The position numbers were made by a program, and so were the translations under genes. Below are positions 34,989 to 47,899 of a stretch of DNA of 64,000 nucleotides, piece by piece. The DNA lies in NCBI GenBank assembly GCA_022605405.1, contig JABYQQ010000003.1, positions 1,984,001 through 2,048,000 on the forward strand, in the 5' to 3' direction. The stretch's first letter is position 1, and the number at the start of each line of letters is the position of its first letter. The notes beneath the pieces were generated by a model, which saw nothing but the letters and a program-made list of their open reading frames with translations, did no database searches and was not told the DNA's origin. The DNA comes from Earliella scabrosa (taxonomy: Eukaryota; Basidiomycota; Agaricomycetes; Polyporales; Polyporaceae).

Positions 34989-36818
34989 AAGTATGGTAAG
35001 CTGGGTGTACGGTACGGACGCGAAGAGAGGGACGGATTAAAACAGAACGGAGGAGGATGAGCAGACGAGGACGCTATCCGCAATTTTGAGACGGTGACCA
35101 TCCCATCGCCATCCCTAACGCACAAATCCATATCCGAATCCATATCCCCCAGATCTAGATCCACACCAACAAACGCTAAACCTAGGGGCTCCCAAATCTG
35201 GCCGGTCCCCTTTTCGCACCCCGCAAAACCTTCCGCCATTTCCCGCCCCTTCTTTTTCCTCCAGCCTCCGCCGCCATCACCAGCCCACCCGCCCGGCATC
35301 ACGGCTGCGTCCATCAGACGGGGATTCCCCATAGCCTTTCCCCCCAGTCTGCACTAATCTGGCCATCCACGCGGCGTTCTGCGCGCGTGCACGTCACGTT
35401 ATCTGGCAGATGTCCCCGATGCGGCAGTCGAGGTGGCAGGCGCGCGACTGGAAACGGCGAGAAATGGGCTGGAATATCGTTCTCGGTGGTGATGGGGAGC
35501 ACCGTGGGTCGCATCTGGGGGTGATCTGGGTGGCACAGCGGAGGCGCCGGGAGTTGTGGAGTCGCGAGGAAAGCGTATACGGATTCTGTTGGCGTCTGGA
35601 GGCTGGTCGCTCGTCAGTCGTCCGCGTCCGTTGGTTCGAATCGCTCGGGGTGCTCGTCTGTCAGTCTCTCGTCGCGGCTTCGGATGGGCAATTGCGCGGT
35701 GGGCTACGGCTCGAAGGAGCTGTCGTAACTCGCGTACTTGCTGATATGTCGCCCGTCTGCAGCCCGACGCTCGTCCGTCCGATCTCTCCAGCGATGCGAC
35801 CGACGTCCCTTGTTGTTCTTGCAACGTTCTTGTCCCGACCTGGCTGCGCCTTCGAATCAACATCGACGTCCTGTCCACGGCCTACTTCCCTAGCCTCCAC
35901 CGTGTCTCACCGCCAAAATAGCCCGTGACGGTCCTTGGGCGAGGAAGCCCACGCGCGTGTCTCAGAGTCGCTGCTGACAGTGACTCGTCCGCGAGGTCCC
36001 AACGGATTCTCCCCCTGGGCGTGCTACGGTGGCTGTCGCCAACTGCTAGCGTGTTTCCTTAGCCTGCCAGCAGCCCTTCCGGCTGCGAGTGTTAGTGATA
36101 GCCTCGTGGCCCCTCTGCGGCTAAACATCGCGGGTGCCTCCCTTCATTTCGTCATGCCAATCCTGGCAGGTGTCCTGCCATATCCAGCCGCGAGGGTCAC
36201 GGCGCTGGCATCTTCCGGGGCGGATGAGCGGCGGTATATGTCCCAGAAAGGGTTATCCTCTGGACTTATCGGCGGAGAAATAGGACGTGGGCTTGTGAGC
36301 GCGCCCACCGCAGCGGCGGGCGCTGGCTGGGAGCGGAGGATAAGTGATCTGCCATCAGTCGTCCGCTGCATCCAGCCTGGATCACTCCGTCCGAGCTCAG
36401 CCAGGCTCAGCCTCGCTCAAACCTAAGTACGCTTGGACGCTGCGAGCCTCTCGTCCCCTTCCGCGTCCGAATCTCTGCCCATCGAACCGCCCTGGAATTG
36501 TCATCGAACCTTTCATCTCGCTCTCGCGCGCGTCTCAGCGGCCGAGTCCCCACACTCGCGCTGCCCCTCTCCCCATCCGGCCCTTCCTCCTTCCGCCATC
36601 CCCTTCCGCTTCTGATCTTACTCTCCACCCCTTCCCTACCACACGCTTGTCCCTTTTCGCTTACTTGCCTCTCTAAGCTCTTAGCTTCCTGCCGTTCCTT
36701 TGTTCCACCGTGAGCCTCGCCGACATCATCGTCTCTCACTTACCACAATCGATTCATCTCCAAACACCGTCTTCACTTTCCCCGCCTCAGCGGCGTGTGT
36801 GTGTCCGAATTCGTGGCA
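34989..36818. other. Upstream region of the cyclin gene, with plus-strand CT-rich leader
   Basis: The first part (to about 35350) is CT-rich on the minus strand, as expected of a cyclin 5' leader. From about 36430 to 36790 the plus strand is CT-rich (tctcgctctcgcgcgcgtct and similar), ending just before the ATG at 36819, which suggests a promoter and leader for a plus-strand gene. The middle shows no supported gene. Confidence 0.45.
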
Positions 36819-37251
36819 ATGCCATTGTCTGACGTGCATCATCAAGCTCGAGTTGTCGCTGTTCCTATAGCTCCTCCTTACGTTATGCACTCATCTCAAT
36901 CCCTCGAGATGTCCCCTTTCACTTCCCCATCTTCCTCGTCCGACGCCAACCGCCTTGATTCCTGATCAGACCGTTCCTTCGCAGGGCCATCCGACACCAC
37001 CTCCGCAGCCTCCGCCGTATGATGTTTTCTCCGTGACAGTGCTCCCGAGCCGAGCGAGCCTATCCTGCCTTGCTGACGCACCCCGCCCACATGGCGCATG
37101 CATTTGTGGTGAGACTGGCGCACCTCCTGGCGGCTGCCCCTTTCCGGCGCCCGACGAGTCGCGACGCATGAGTTTGACAAGTCACAGCAGGTACCGACAC
37201 TGCATGCAAACGGCGTTCGTTGCTTATGACTTCATGACGCTTGCTTATTGA
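36819..37251 (+). pseudogene. Proline-rich candidate gene with apparent frameshift
   Basis: After the CT-rich leader, an ATG at 36819 opens a protein-like frame (MPLSDVHHQARVVAVPIAPP) that ends after 48 codons at TGA 36963-36965. If a single T at 36963 is skipped, reading continues smoothly in the next frame as DQTVPSQGHPTPPPQPPPYD and stays open to 37251. The compositional continuity (Ser/Pro-rich before, Pro-rich after) suggests one original frame with a 1-nt insertion, or an assembly error. Beyond about 37040 (PYDVFSVTVL) coding quality fades and an intron may start (gtgacag). Function is unknown. This may also be a short real ORF with chance continuity. Confidence 0.35.
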
Positions 37252-40200
37252 CCATTCCTCCACATTGTCGGAGGCGCAGCAGGCTCCCGGTGGCGGGCGG
37301 TCAGCGGCGGCGGACGCCGCACCCGGTATTACCCAGCAATATCACGGAGGAGGGCATCCAGGCCCCGACACTTTCAAGCAGGCGAGCTGCTGTTTCTTGC
37401 GAGTTGCGCTGCACGGATGTTGCCTGGCGAGGCGTGCGGCCATGCGAACCCCCGAAGATTGCCAGTCGTGCCACTGTGACCGCTAACGTCTGGATGGCGC
37501 GCGTTGGCGAGGCGACGACGGCCGCGGGCCTGGCTCGAGCCATGGATGGGATTGCGGGAGATGGCCTTGATCACAGCAGGTCCGTATATGACCTTCCATA
37601 TTGGGTTGTCTCACCGCCCTCGCGAGATGGATCCGAAGTTTCCGAACGCATACAGGTAAGAGCGTACTAGACTAAGTGGGTCTGGTTTACTTACTTAGGC
37701 GATGAATGGGCACGTTTGAAGTACGTCCGCGGTGAACAGGATTCTATGTGATTGAATAGTCGGCCGTCGCTTGCAGAGGCGGAACAGTTTATGTAGTTGG
37801 GTGCTTACCTCCGCTACTTATGTACACATACGTTCCAGGCATGTCCGCGTTCCTTACACGTCGCACGAGCCTTGGACGTTGGAGATCATCAGCGGAGCTC
37901 ATCAAACTGCTCATCGAACCACGGGTGTCTCAAATCTAGGTGCGCGCGTCCCTCGACGCGGACTGCGAAGATGTACAGGAAAGACGGAAGGTCAAGGCAG
38001 ATTGCAATCGCGAAGATGGGCATGCGGAGGAAGGGATCCCAGCGGCCCAGCATCGCGCGTGTTAACGTTCACCATGGCCCGAGCAGCGGCCATCCTTCAG
38101 GCCCGAGCCTGCGCCTCCGTGATGGGATGGGGATGGATCAGTCCATGGCACCGTCACCGTGCCACCCATGGAACGGTCGTGTCGCAAAGCTTGTGCACAG
38201 GCGGTTCGAACCGACGTGGCACCATGGTGAGCGCCGACGAGCGAGCGAGCGCATCTCGCGCACGCATACTTAGGCACCCACGGCCAACTGCCAATCTCCT
38301 TTTGATCGCGGCTACTTAGTTCAAGGTTGCGGTCGGGTTCGGCGACTCGGTGGTTCGCCGCGGCGTCTCTCTCTGGTTTTGAAGCTCGGGTGTCCAGATG
38401 TGAACCAAAAATTTATGCATGCAATTGTCAGTTGTGGATTATCCATGCGAAGATGTCGTCAGCAGTGCGCACTGACTGACTGGTGACTGTCAGCTAAAGC
38501 AAGTACAGGTACGTACCTCGCGGTTACAGCTACTACGTATACATCCAGGCAGGCGCCGCAGGACACATCGATGATTGATCACAGCAGCAGCCTCCTCGAG
38601 CCTCTCGGACTCTCGGAAGTCGCCAGTGTGCATGTGTGCGCTACGCACTACTTGCGCCTTCGGCGCTGCCGAGTCTGCATCCGGCTACTCATGCGTAGGT
38701 TCAGGTGCGGTTCATGCCTCCGGAGCCCGAGCCGTCGCCGGTCGGTCGGGCGCGAGTCTGTGCACGCCGCACGTACGCACGGCCTGATTCGAATCATGGC
38801 ATGCCTGTTTGTGATACGCGACTTTGCCAGATGGCAGACGGGTTAGACCAGCCTTGGACCGTCCGCCCAAGGAAGCTTTTACATCATCGTGGTGACTGGA
38901 CCGCGCTGGAATTGCAGCGGCTGGAAGAGGAAGGGGGTTACCGGGCGCGCGCGCCTGCACGCGCTCTCTCTCTCGCATAGAACATTTGCATTAGGTTCGC
39001 AGTTCTGATCTCGGGGCGAGGCAAGCACTGGTCCTGGAGGAGCGGGTGGCCCAGCGTTCCGCGCACCCGTTTGCGGTAAGGTTCCAACGTCGCGGTCGTT
39101 GTTCGCGTTCGACGCTTGCCTGGTCGCGCGCGGGCGGACGCCAGGGTCGTCTCGGTGTCTGTATGCAAATGTAAGTTCCAAGTGGAGGGGGGACTCACTT
39201 ATCGATATCGGGATTCGGGATTCCGGATTCGGAATTTCGGGTGCACAGGTACAGGTATGTAAACAGCATCAACGGTCGGTGGAAGTGGAACTGAGTGCTG
39301 TGAGTGTGTACGTCTTGATGTGCTCACGCGTCATGGAGGAACGCAGGGATGGGCACCTCCCACGGGGAATTGGAATCGAATCGAATCGATGTATCATGTT
39401 ACTGTACCCTACCCGAGCGTGCGGTCGCACGAGCGAGGCAGGCCCTTGCTCGCGCATTCACTTACTCACTTACTCATCCAGACGTTAATCTGCTTCTTGC
39501 GGCTCCGGCGCTGCCAGAGCGTGTCCGCGCGTCCTCTAGTGTATATGTATACTATACTGTAAGCGGGCTCCGAGAACGAGCGGTCTTCTTGAGGGCCGCG
39601 ACGCGCCGCGCGAGGTCGCCGCGCGGGGCTTCGACGCTTCGATGTTCGCGGCGCCGTCCGTGTGCGCGCGGGATGGGGTGGATCCGGTACAGTATGCGTG
39701 ATGCATTGGCACTTGATGAGCAGGTGGTCTGGTGGTCTGGTCGGGGAGTATCGATCTTGGGCGCGAGCTTGAGGTGGGCTTCGGGACGTCGCGTGCGCTC
39801 GCAGGACGGCGGACGGACGGACGAGCGGCCTCGTGGTTGGGTGCTTCTGGCATTAAGCATCCGCGACTCCAGACCGGGGGGCGGGCCGCTGGTGGGAGTG
39901 TGGACGGACGTTCGCTAGATGGATGGAGGGATGGATGAACGTTGCGTATGAATGGATGCGGATGCGGATGCGCACGCTTGGGCAACGGTTGTGGACGCGT
40001 TGGGAGAAGCGGACGCGGGTTAACGTTCAAACGGCTCTGACGTATACGCATACGGCTCGGAAGGTGGCCGGCTAGCGTTTGGGCAGAATGGGCAGGGTCG
40101 CGCGAGGCTGGGTCGCTGAGCAGCTTGCGGACGGTGACGTGCACCGGTTAGCGGGCGATTGAGAACATTATCTCTCTCTTTCTCGTTCTGTGGACTTCCG

Positions 40201-43200
40201 AAGCCGAGGCGGAGCGACGGGGCGACTTGCTGCGAGCTGCCTGGATGGGATGAGGGCGGTGGTATCAGGGCCGTGACGTGGGGAACGGATGGAATAGAGC
40301 GTGCAGCAAGTCGATGGGGCGGCGCATATCGCTGTTGGGGCGGTAGCGTAAGTGGTCGCTGGCTATCACACCACACCCTGTCGACGTCGATGTCGATGTC
40401 GTGATGTGCGCGCGCACACACGCACTAAGTTCAGGCCTGCTGCCACTGTGCCAGCGCGTGCAGTACTCGGTGTTGGGCGGGAAGTGTGCAGCCAGTTGCC
40501 GGTTTCCAGCATTCAGCGGAGTGAGTGGCAGATGGCCGCGGGTGGATCTGGTGCCGCGCCTGGCACGTTCGCGGAAGCGCGATTCCCGTGCGGCGAGGAG
40601 GCGCGGGACACGAGACACGCCGCAATCCCCGCGCGCGTGTTCGATGGTCGTCGCCCCGAGAGCCAGCAGCAGCGAATCGCGCTGGCTCGAGATGCGTATG
40701 CCAGACTCCAGACTGCGCTGAGCTTCGGAGCTGCAGCGCTAGCTTCCGCTCTGCTCTGTCACACAGGCAGAACTCAATGGTCACCGGTCAGCACGCAGCC
40801 TGCGCCGCTTCTCATGTCGTGGATGGAGCAGGTGGGTTGCTGGGGGCCAGAACAGGACGCGCGCACGGAGGCAGTAGACGTCGACGCATGCGTGCAAGCG
40901 AGACAGAGGCCGGGCGAGCGTGAGGGACGGTGCGCAGTTGGGGGAGTGCGAATGATGTGCGTCTGTGCGTGTGCTGGGAAGAGGACAGGGCACTGGGTCC
41001 GAGGAAGGTCGGTGGCCTGTTCAGTTGGCTACAGAGTTATCTCTTGGTCAGCAGCGAAAATAATCGGTGCGTAATCGCACGGGGAGCGCAGACGCGAAGG
41101 ACGCGCAGAGTGTCAATGGAGAGTTCCATCTCTGGGGGCCGAGCGGAGAGTTTGAACCGACGGAGGGCGTGGACTAGGAGACGGGCGCTCCGTGGAAGGA
41201 GATGTTCGGAGCGCAGCTGGGTACCGTTTGGTCATTGGAGATGAGAGTACTATGGTACATGTGAGGGTCAAGTGTCATGGAGGGATGCGTGTCTCATGAA
41301 CCAAACGATGAAGGAAGCTTGCAGGCTCCGACAGGCGTGTTGGAGGAGAGCGCGCGGCAGGGTTAGCATTCACTTGGATACTTACGGTTCGGAACAGGTG
41401 GCGGTAAGGAGCGGATTGATTACGGTGCAATTTAGGATCGGAGGAGGGCACCGCGCTCCGGGGACGGGCTGAAGCGATGGTGGGATATTGGGATGGGCGG
41501 CTGGAGGAGGGGAGTGGCAGATGTCAGACCGGGTAGAAAGGATGGGGTGGAAGCCGGGGAGGACCGTATGCGGGGATGAGGAATGAGGAATTGGGCGGTG
41601 AGATGTTGGTGAGATATCGATGTACATGGGCGGGGACGGGGGCCTGACGCCAAGGAGACGAGGATGGGCACAGTGGGTGTGAGTGAGTGGAACAGGGGAA
41701 GGATGATGGATGGATGAGAAGCGAGGAATGTAGGGTGACGGCAGAGGCCAGTGCAAGCGCAGTGGATGTCGGATGGAGGAAAGTGAGGTCGGAAAGTAGA
41801 AGACACGGGGTGGAGAGGCAAGGGAGGGACGTGGGATTGATGTCGGTAGAGTCTGATGAACGGAGGATGGTAGTGGTTGAGACCGGATGAAAGCTTAGAG
41901 GAGAAGATGGATGAATGATGGAAGCGAGGAGACAGTGTTCGAGTTCGGACGCGAGCGGTCGGAACGGTCATACGGCGTCGAAACGCGTCAGGGTGGCTGA
42001 AGGTGATGGTTGTATACGTATAGGTAGATGTGCAGGCGATGTCGAGGAGCAGGCTTGGAAAGCGGATGGTCGGATGGGATGCCGAGAGGCGCAGAGTGGA
42101 TGTGGAATCGGGGAGGTCGGAGTACGTACGGAGTATGTACATCACGTTGGTGGCTGAGAGAGTGAGCGGGAGATGCGACGGACTCGGACAGAGCTGATGA
42201 GAGAGCAGCCAGGAGCAGCCCTTTCCCCATCACCGCCGCGGCCACCGTAGCTCGCAGCGGCTGTCTGCGCCTGGTCCAGACGTGGACGAGAGGCCAGAGC
42301 GTCTTGTTGCTGCTCGCAGCGGCTGTCGACGGTTGCTGGCCGTGCTTGGCCCAGATCGCGTCACGATCGGAGCGGCCTCTTCGTTGTTGCTTCCATCCAC
42401 TCCCCCCGCCCTCTCCTGCCTCATCCGTGCATCCGTCAATGGCCCGGCATCATCTAGATCTGGTCTCAGATCGCGTGCCTGTGCGTCACTCCCCAGGGCA
42501 CTCCCCCATTTGGAAAGGGTGACGACGGGATCGCCTCCTGCAGATCACCATCATCCCAATCAGTTCCCCTCCTTCCGCTCCTGCTGCAACAGCCCGCCCG
42601 CTCAGATAAATTGCATGTCTTCAAACACGGGCCATCGATGGTGGCGAGTGCAGACCAGATGCAGACTGCCCTCTTACGTGTTGTCATCTCGACCGGGCTG
42701 CCAGCCACGGCGACCACGCTTCTCGTCGGACGATCGCTTGCATTGACATTTCTTACACCACATGCGACACCATCGGTCTCTGAACTCCCTGCCCCATATG
42801 ACCCTTGCCGAATTCCAGACGGATAACCTGGCAGCCATTGAAATACGTACTTGGTTTTACGCACCAATTTCGCTTCTGGCGCTGCTCCCAGTCTCGGAAC
42901 TCTACGTACAAGTCCCGATCCGGTAGCGCTGCCTCGTTCCGTGCGCCGGCCGGCGAGTGCCACTCGGTCCAACTGCAAGCCAAGGAGAGCAGTTCACGTT
43001 CAGAGTTCATACGCGCGTGCCGAACGCTGTCTAACGATGTTGGACGCTTGAGCGCATACACTCACCCGACCTCTCGAAACCGTCATCGGCCGCACAGGTC
43101 GTCCGACCGTCGCAGGCAAAGTCCCCTTCCAGTCATCCCAATTTTCCGGCGCGCTCGCCGCAACTTGACCCCAGACGCGATCTGCGCGACCACCTGCTGC

Positions 43201-45419
43201 AGGGCAGAATGCGGTCGCTCCCAGTGCGGCCCATCCGCTTCGCACCGCGCCGCTCTCTTCTCAGCATCCCGGTCGGTTCTCTGGTCGGAAGTGGTTAGTG
43301 CTATCTATGTCCTACTCCCCACGCGATCCCCCACGCGATCCCCCACGCGATCCCCCACGCGATCCCCTCTCACCGTTCGGATGTCCAGGGTCGTTCCCCA
43401 TGATGAGCTAATCGTGGCATCGCCCAAAGGAGCTCTGTCTGTGTGACACAGTGCATATACGTATTCTCTGTCATGTACAGATCTGCTCGAACACAGCAGG
43501 GTGAGGCAGGGTCCCTGGCGCGGACAGACATATCGATGGAAGCTCACGTACTCTATCTCATCCGCGGTCGCACGAGGCCTGACCCTCGCTCGCTCGCTCG
43601 TTGTCTTCTCCCAGATCTGTACCCCGGAACTCGTCGTCTGTCTGCGCCTGGTTTCAATCTCCAGTGCACGTCCACGCACTCTGCATCGAAGCCAATCGTC
43701 CGCTGCGTCCTCTTCCGCCAGTCGCCGCGCAATGCCGCTCAGGTGGCCCGAGAAGCCAGTGGCTGACATAGCCTCCTCGGTCCAACATGCGTGCGAGCGC
43801 CGTGCCTGGCTTCTCCCCGCGTCCTCTCAGTCTGCACTTACCGGCAGGCACCGACAGTCGTCACAGTGAGAGAGCGCAAAACCCAGACAGAAAGAAAGAC
43901 AGCCCAGACGCGGGTCGCCGCCGTGCGCCGCGGCCAGAAGGTGCCAGTCGGAACGCCTTGCGGCGCCGAGGTGCCGCTCGTGGCGGCGAATGCCAACGTC
44001 TGCGCGTGTGTGCGTGAAGGATGGGCCCATATCCGGCCGTCTTCGCGTGCGCACCGGTCCAGCTGCGAAGCGTTGTGCTCCTGGCCAGTGACCAGATACG
44101 CCTTCCTGCATGTTCTCTCCGCATACATCCTGCGCTGCGAGCTCGCACGCTCGGGCACATCCGACGGCCACCTTTGCGGAGCTTGCGGCTCTTGTCCCCT
44201 GCATTGGATCCGATTCCCTATCGAACGAAGCACCATCGCTGAGAGCCATGCATCCCCGCAGCGACACGTTGCGCTCACAATGTGGCCCTCTCTCGGGCAC
44301 GTGTCCCATGGCGGTGCGTGTTTGGGTTCGGTCTGGGACGGATGAAGCCTGCTGGGTGCCACCGCGGAAGGGTGTTAGTTCAATAGGACAGTTGTGTGCG
44401 GACATGTCACCGCTCTTCGCAGCTCGCTGAATACGGCGCATTACCGGCAGTTGACGTACCTCGCTCGCTCGGGCGGGCGTATGGCGCACAATGGGCGAGC
44501 TCGGGAACCCGTATGTGGCTCGATAATTGCGCCCGTGGGACGCCGGGAACGACGAGGGGCAGCAGTTTGCCTGCCATTGTCCGACTTCGAGCGCCGAGGA
44601 GCGTCCTCGCGATGTCGGCGGCGATTGCATAACGCGAACGGCCTCGGACCATACGGCGGCGATCTCAGACAAGAAAGACCCTCTCTCGCCGGCACGGGCG
44701 CGCGCGTGTGCGTATGCGCAGGCGCAGTGGGATGGATCTGCTGCACGTTCTTCGACAGAACGCGAACGGAGATGGTGGGGAAGACGACCCCGTAGCTTGT
44801 TCGAATCTTGCAGGGTGCGGGCACCTCGCTCGCCTCGTTGTCGCCTCGTCCTGCTCCAGTCCCGAATGGACGGTGGCGCGGTCCAGGACAGAGTTGCGCC
44901 AGTGCGGACTTCGTTGTTAACTTCGTTCTTCTGTTCCCTGGAGACCGGCGTGCATGCACCCACCAGTCTGGGGCAGTAAATATGTCTCTCGCGTTGCGCT
45001 GCGCTGGAAAGGGGGACATGAACGTGCGATGCGGGTCAGCAGGACACAGAGGCCGCTCAGCAGACTCGTCATTGTTCGCTGTGACTCTGAGCTCGAGCAT
45101 GATGGAGGCGAGATGGAGAGATGGAAGGCCTCTCGCGGCTCCCCGGCGCGACGCCCCGCACTACGCACGAATGTGGCGTGTGTGACGGAGTGCGAGCGTC
45201 ACTTGTCACGCATGTCACTCCGTCGCCCGCCTCGTCGCCGTCGAGTGGTGCTCGCCATCATCAGTCCCGACGTCGACGCCGAAAGGCTCCCTCCCGCCCT
45301 CTCACCCTCACCCTTCTCCCGAACCTCTTCCTCGTTTTCCTCGTCATCCGCACTCTGTCTGTCCAACGTTGCATACGGCCGTCCATACGCTCTCTTGACC
45401 AGTCTCTCCTTCGCCTGCC
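37252..45419. other. 8.2-kb region without a supported gene
   Basis: Open frames abound on both strands but none forms an exon chain or shows a known motif. Visible structure: a fairly protein-like plus frame at 37330-37660 (ITEEGIQAPTLSSRR...), purine-rich plus-strand DNA at 41480-42120, a 12-bp tandem array at 43321, and short gagc/ctcg simple repeats. The last about 200 bp before 45420 are CT-rich and probably form the CHS7 leader. Confidence 0.5.
43321..43368 (+). repeat. Four-copy 12-bp tandem repeat
   Basis: Four head-to-tail copies of acgcgatccccc run from 43321; the last copy ends in t instead of c. The unit would encode a TRSP repeat in one frame, but no gene is supported around it. 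Confidence 0.9.
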
Positions 45420-46818
45420 ATGGGCATCAAGTTTGGTTCCTTCGACGAAATATGCCAGACCGCCGCCCTCGTCATTTGCCCCCTCATCGGCTCCAGTCAG
45501 GGCATTGAGCCCTCGTGCTACAGTAGAAATGTGGAGATCTCGGGCACCCTCATCTTCCAGCCTTGTGAGTCTTGTCGAGTTTCGTGGGGCAAGCGGGCTT
45601 GTGGCAACACCGCTCGCTTGCCCTCTCACGCCGCCGTCCTCACTTTGCGCCCTGCAGCAACATGCTTCATCCACATCGTCGCAATATTCATGACTGGCAT
45701 TATGATCTTCCACATTCGAAGCAAGTACACGGCTGTTGGTGCGTAGCTTGCATTCCGGCGGTGGACTCGGCTAAACTCCACTGCGTATGTTTGCGATGCA
45801 TGCACGACTGCAGGTCGCAAGGAGATCTTGATGTTCTTCTACCTCTACGCAATCATCGAGCTCCTTGCGATTTTCCTCGACTCCGGCATCATCCCGACCT
45901 CGAACGTCAGCTATCCAGTGCGTATGCCCTCCTGAACCCAGCTTCATTCTTCCGTCTCCAACTTCCAATCCTCGCAGTGGTTCGCAGCAATATACACAGG
46001 CCTCGTTGCCGGTGCTTACACATGCCTGCTCATCAACGGATTCGTCGGCTTCCAGTTCGCTGAAGATGGTACCCCGCTGTCGCTATGGGTGCGTGCTTCC
46101 TTCCCGACACGCACGTTCGTACGCATTTCTGATGCTCTACACACCATCTGTGCAGCTCCTCCGGATAGCGACGCTCGTCACCTTCGGTGTGTCGTTCTTT
46201 GTCGCCATCGCCACCTTCAAGAAGATCGCAGGGTTCGACTTTGCGAAGCCGATCGGACTGTGGATCATCTACATCCTCTGGCCGCTCGTCTGCGCCGTCG
46301 TCTACATCGTCTCGCAGCTCATCCTCGTCTTCCGCACGCTCGAGGACCGCTGGCCGATTGGCGACATCGTGTTCGGCACCGCGTTCTTCACCGTCGCGCA
46401 GGTCATCCTCTTCGCGTTCTCGGTCACCATCTGCGACGCCATCAAGCACTACATTGACGGCCTCTTCTTCTTCACGCTCTGCATGCTCCTCAGCGTCATG
46501 ATGGTCTACAAGTACTGGGACAGTATCACGGTGCGTCGTTGTGTCTTGCGTCTCTGCGCGTGTGCGCCCGGTGTTGAGTTGGTCTCCTGCTCCATGTAGC
46601 GCGAGGACCTCGAGTTCTCGGTCGGTTCCAAGGCGACCGTGTGGGAGGTCAAGGACCCGCTTCTGGCCGGAGACTACGGCGACGAAGACTCGGCGAGCAA
46701 CTACACGCACGGTGGCCCGCCAGCGAGCTTGGTCGGCGGCATGAGCGGAAAGCAGCTGTACGGGAACGGGAACGGTTCTGGTGGGCGCGGGTACCCTCCA
46801 CCGATGGACCGGTTCTGA
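45420..46818 (+). CDS. CHS7: Chitin synthase export chaperone CHS7
   Basis: CHS7 is an endoplasmic-reticulum multispanning protein needed for exit of a class IV chitin synthase (Chs3-type) from the ER, hence for cell-wall chitin. Six exons (45420-45564, 45658-45738, 45814-45917, 45978-46088, 46156-46530, 46600-46818) give 344 aa, the usual family length. Recognisable segments are [20 protein letters not shown] at the start, the cysteine-containing [12 protein letters not shown], seven hydrophobic segments (for example [15 protein letters not shown] and [18 protein letters not shown]), [12 protein letters not shown] and VYKYWDSIT. It ends in a Gly-rich soluble tail. The start is fixed by the conserved N-terminus and all introns are GT-AG. 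Confidence 0.95.
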
Positions 46819-47899
46819 GGCTGTGAGTGTGCTTGCCGGCTTGAGACGACTGGGGCGTGTGGAGTGGGGTAGATGGTACTGTGGTGGATGATGCATATGC
46901 GTGCGTGATGCATTAGCCATTGGTGATGGACGCTAGTTATACAGTGACCGTGGATACGGACATGACGACTTTTCTGCCTAATACCGTACAGCTGTAGCAA
47001 GTTATAACACATCGCTTGGTTCTGGGTTCGTGCATTGCCTCTGTACATCCCAGGTCGTAAGTGATGCCGTCGCCATGTTCATCCAGACCGCCACGCATAC
47101 GGCGGTAATTCCTCCAGTGTTGTCTACTGAAGACAAGCCAAGTAATGCACCTTCATGCAAATCCCGCACCGTACACTCGCAAAACTCTACCGCACAAGCC
47201 ATGGACTAGTCTCCGTTGCTGACCATAATAGAAAAAGATGATAGTCGATCTTTTTCTTATAGCCATGGACTAGAAGAAAACATGTTGCATGGCAAATGAT
47301 CTACATATATACTGAACATTACAGATGCACTGCTACACCCTCCATCATTCCAGCCCCATCATCCCAACGAGACGCAAGCCAGCCAGTGCTCGAGAGCAGA
47401 ACGAAGGGGGTTTTCCAAAAATTGCTGAAAGCCGAAGCTAACAGACGGGTTCGGATGTGTAATTTGCAATCAGCAAAAGACTGTGCCTCGGTAAAGACCT
47501 CACTGGCGACAGTACGTGCCCGAGCACAAGAATGAGGAACTGCGATGGGAGGGAGAGGGTTTATATGGGAGGGTACTTCAGGGCAGGCTGGGCTGTTGTC
47601 AGGTTGAGTCAGCCTGGAGACGCCTTGTGGGGAGGACGGCGCGAAGTGCCGGTGGCTGTGCCTCGCTCTTAGCCTCGACTCCACTCGTACTCGGAGGGCC
47701 ATGGTGACTTCTATGCACATACACACAACTTCGGTTGCATCGCACATCCGAAGAGAACAACTATACTAGCAGCTGGTGCAATTAATAGCGATTTGGAGCT
47801 TAACCAGGGTCATGTAAGTACTGGGTTGATGGCGAGAATTTCGGGGCTAATTGGCATTCAAGTTGGCAACCAGTTTTGGCGGAGTAACTATCCTCGCCT
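46819..47899. other. Convergent 3' spacer, CHS7 and Kre9-like gene
   Basis: No supported coding sequence. It should contain both 3' untranslated regions and holds the hairpin/direct repeat structure at 47197-47273. Confidence 0.5.
47197..47273. repeat. 13-bp direct repeats around a small hairpin
   Basis: The word agccatggactag occurs at 47197-47209 and 47261-47273. Between the copies, agaaaaagat (47230-47239) and atctttttct (47248-47257) can pair as a 10-bp stem with an 8-nt loop. The layout resembles a very small insertion with target duplication, or a transcript 3' hairpin. Confidence 0.7.

Noticed and set aside
35620..35660. Box-B-like ggttcgaatc suggesting a tRNA gene
   Set aside because: No matching box A or cloverleaf could be folded around it; similar words at 38205 and 38785 fail the same test.
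46033..46920. 295-codon minus-strand frame across CHS7
   Set aside because: Antisense shadow of CHS7 exons, rich in Arg/Glu/Asp from complementing hydrophobic codons.
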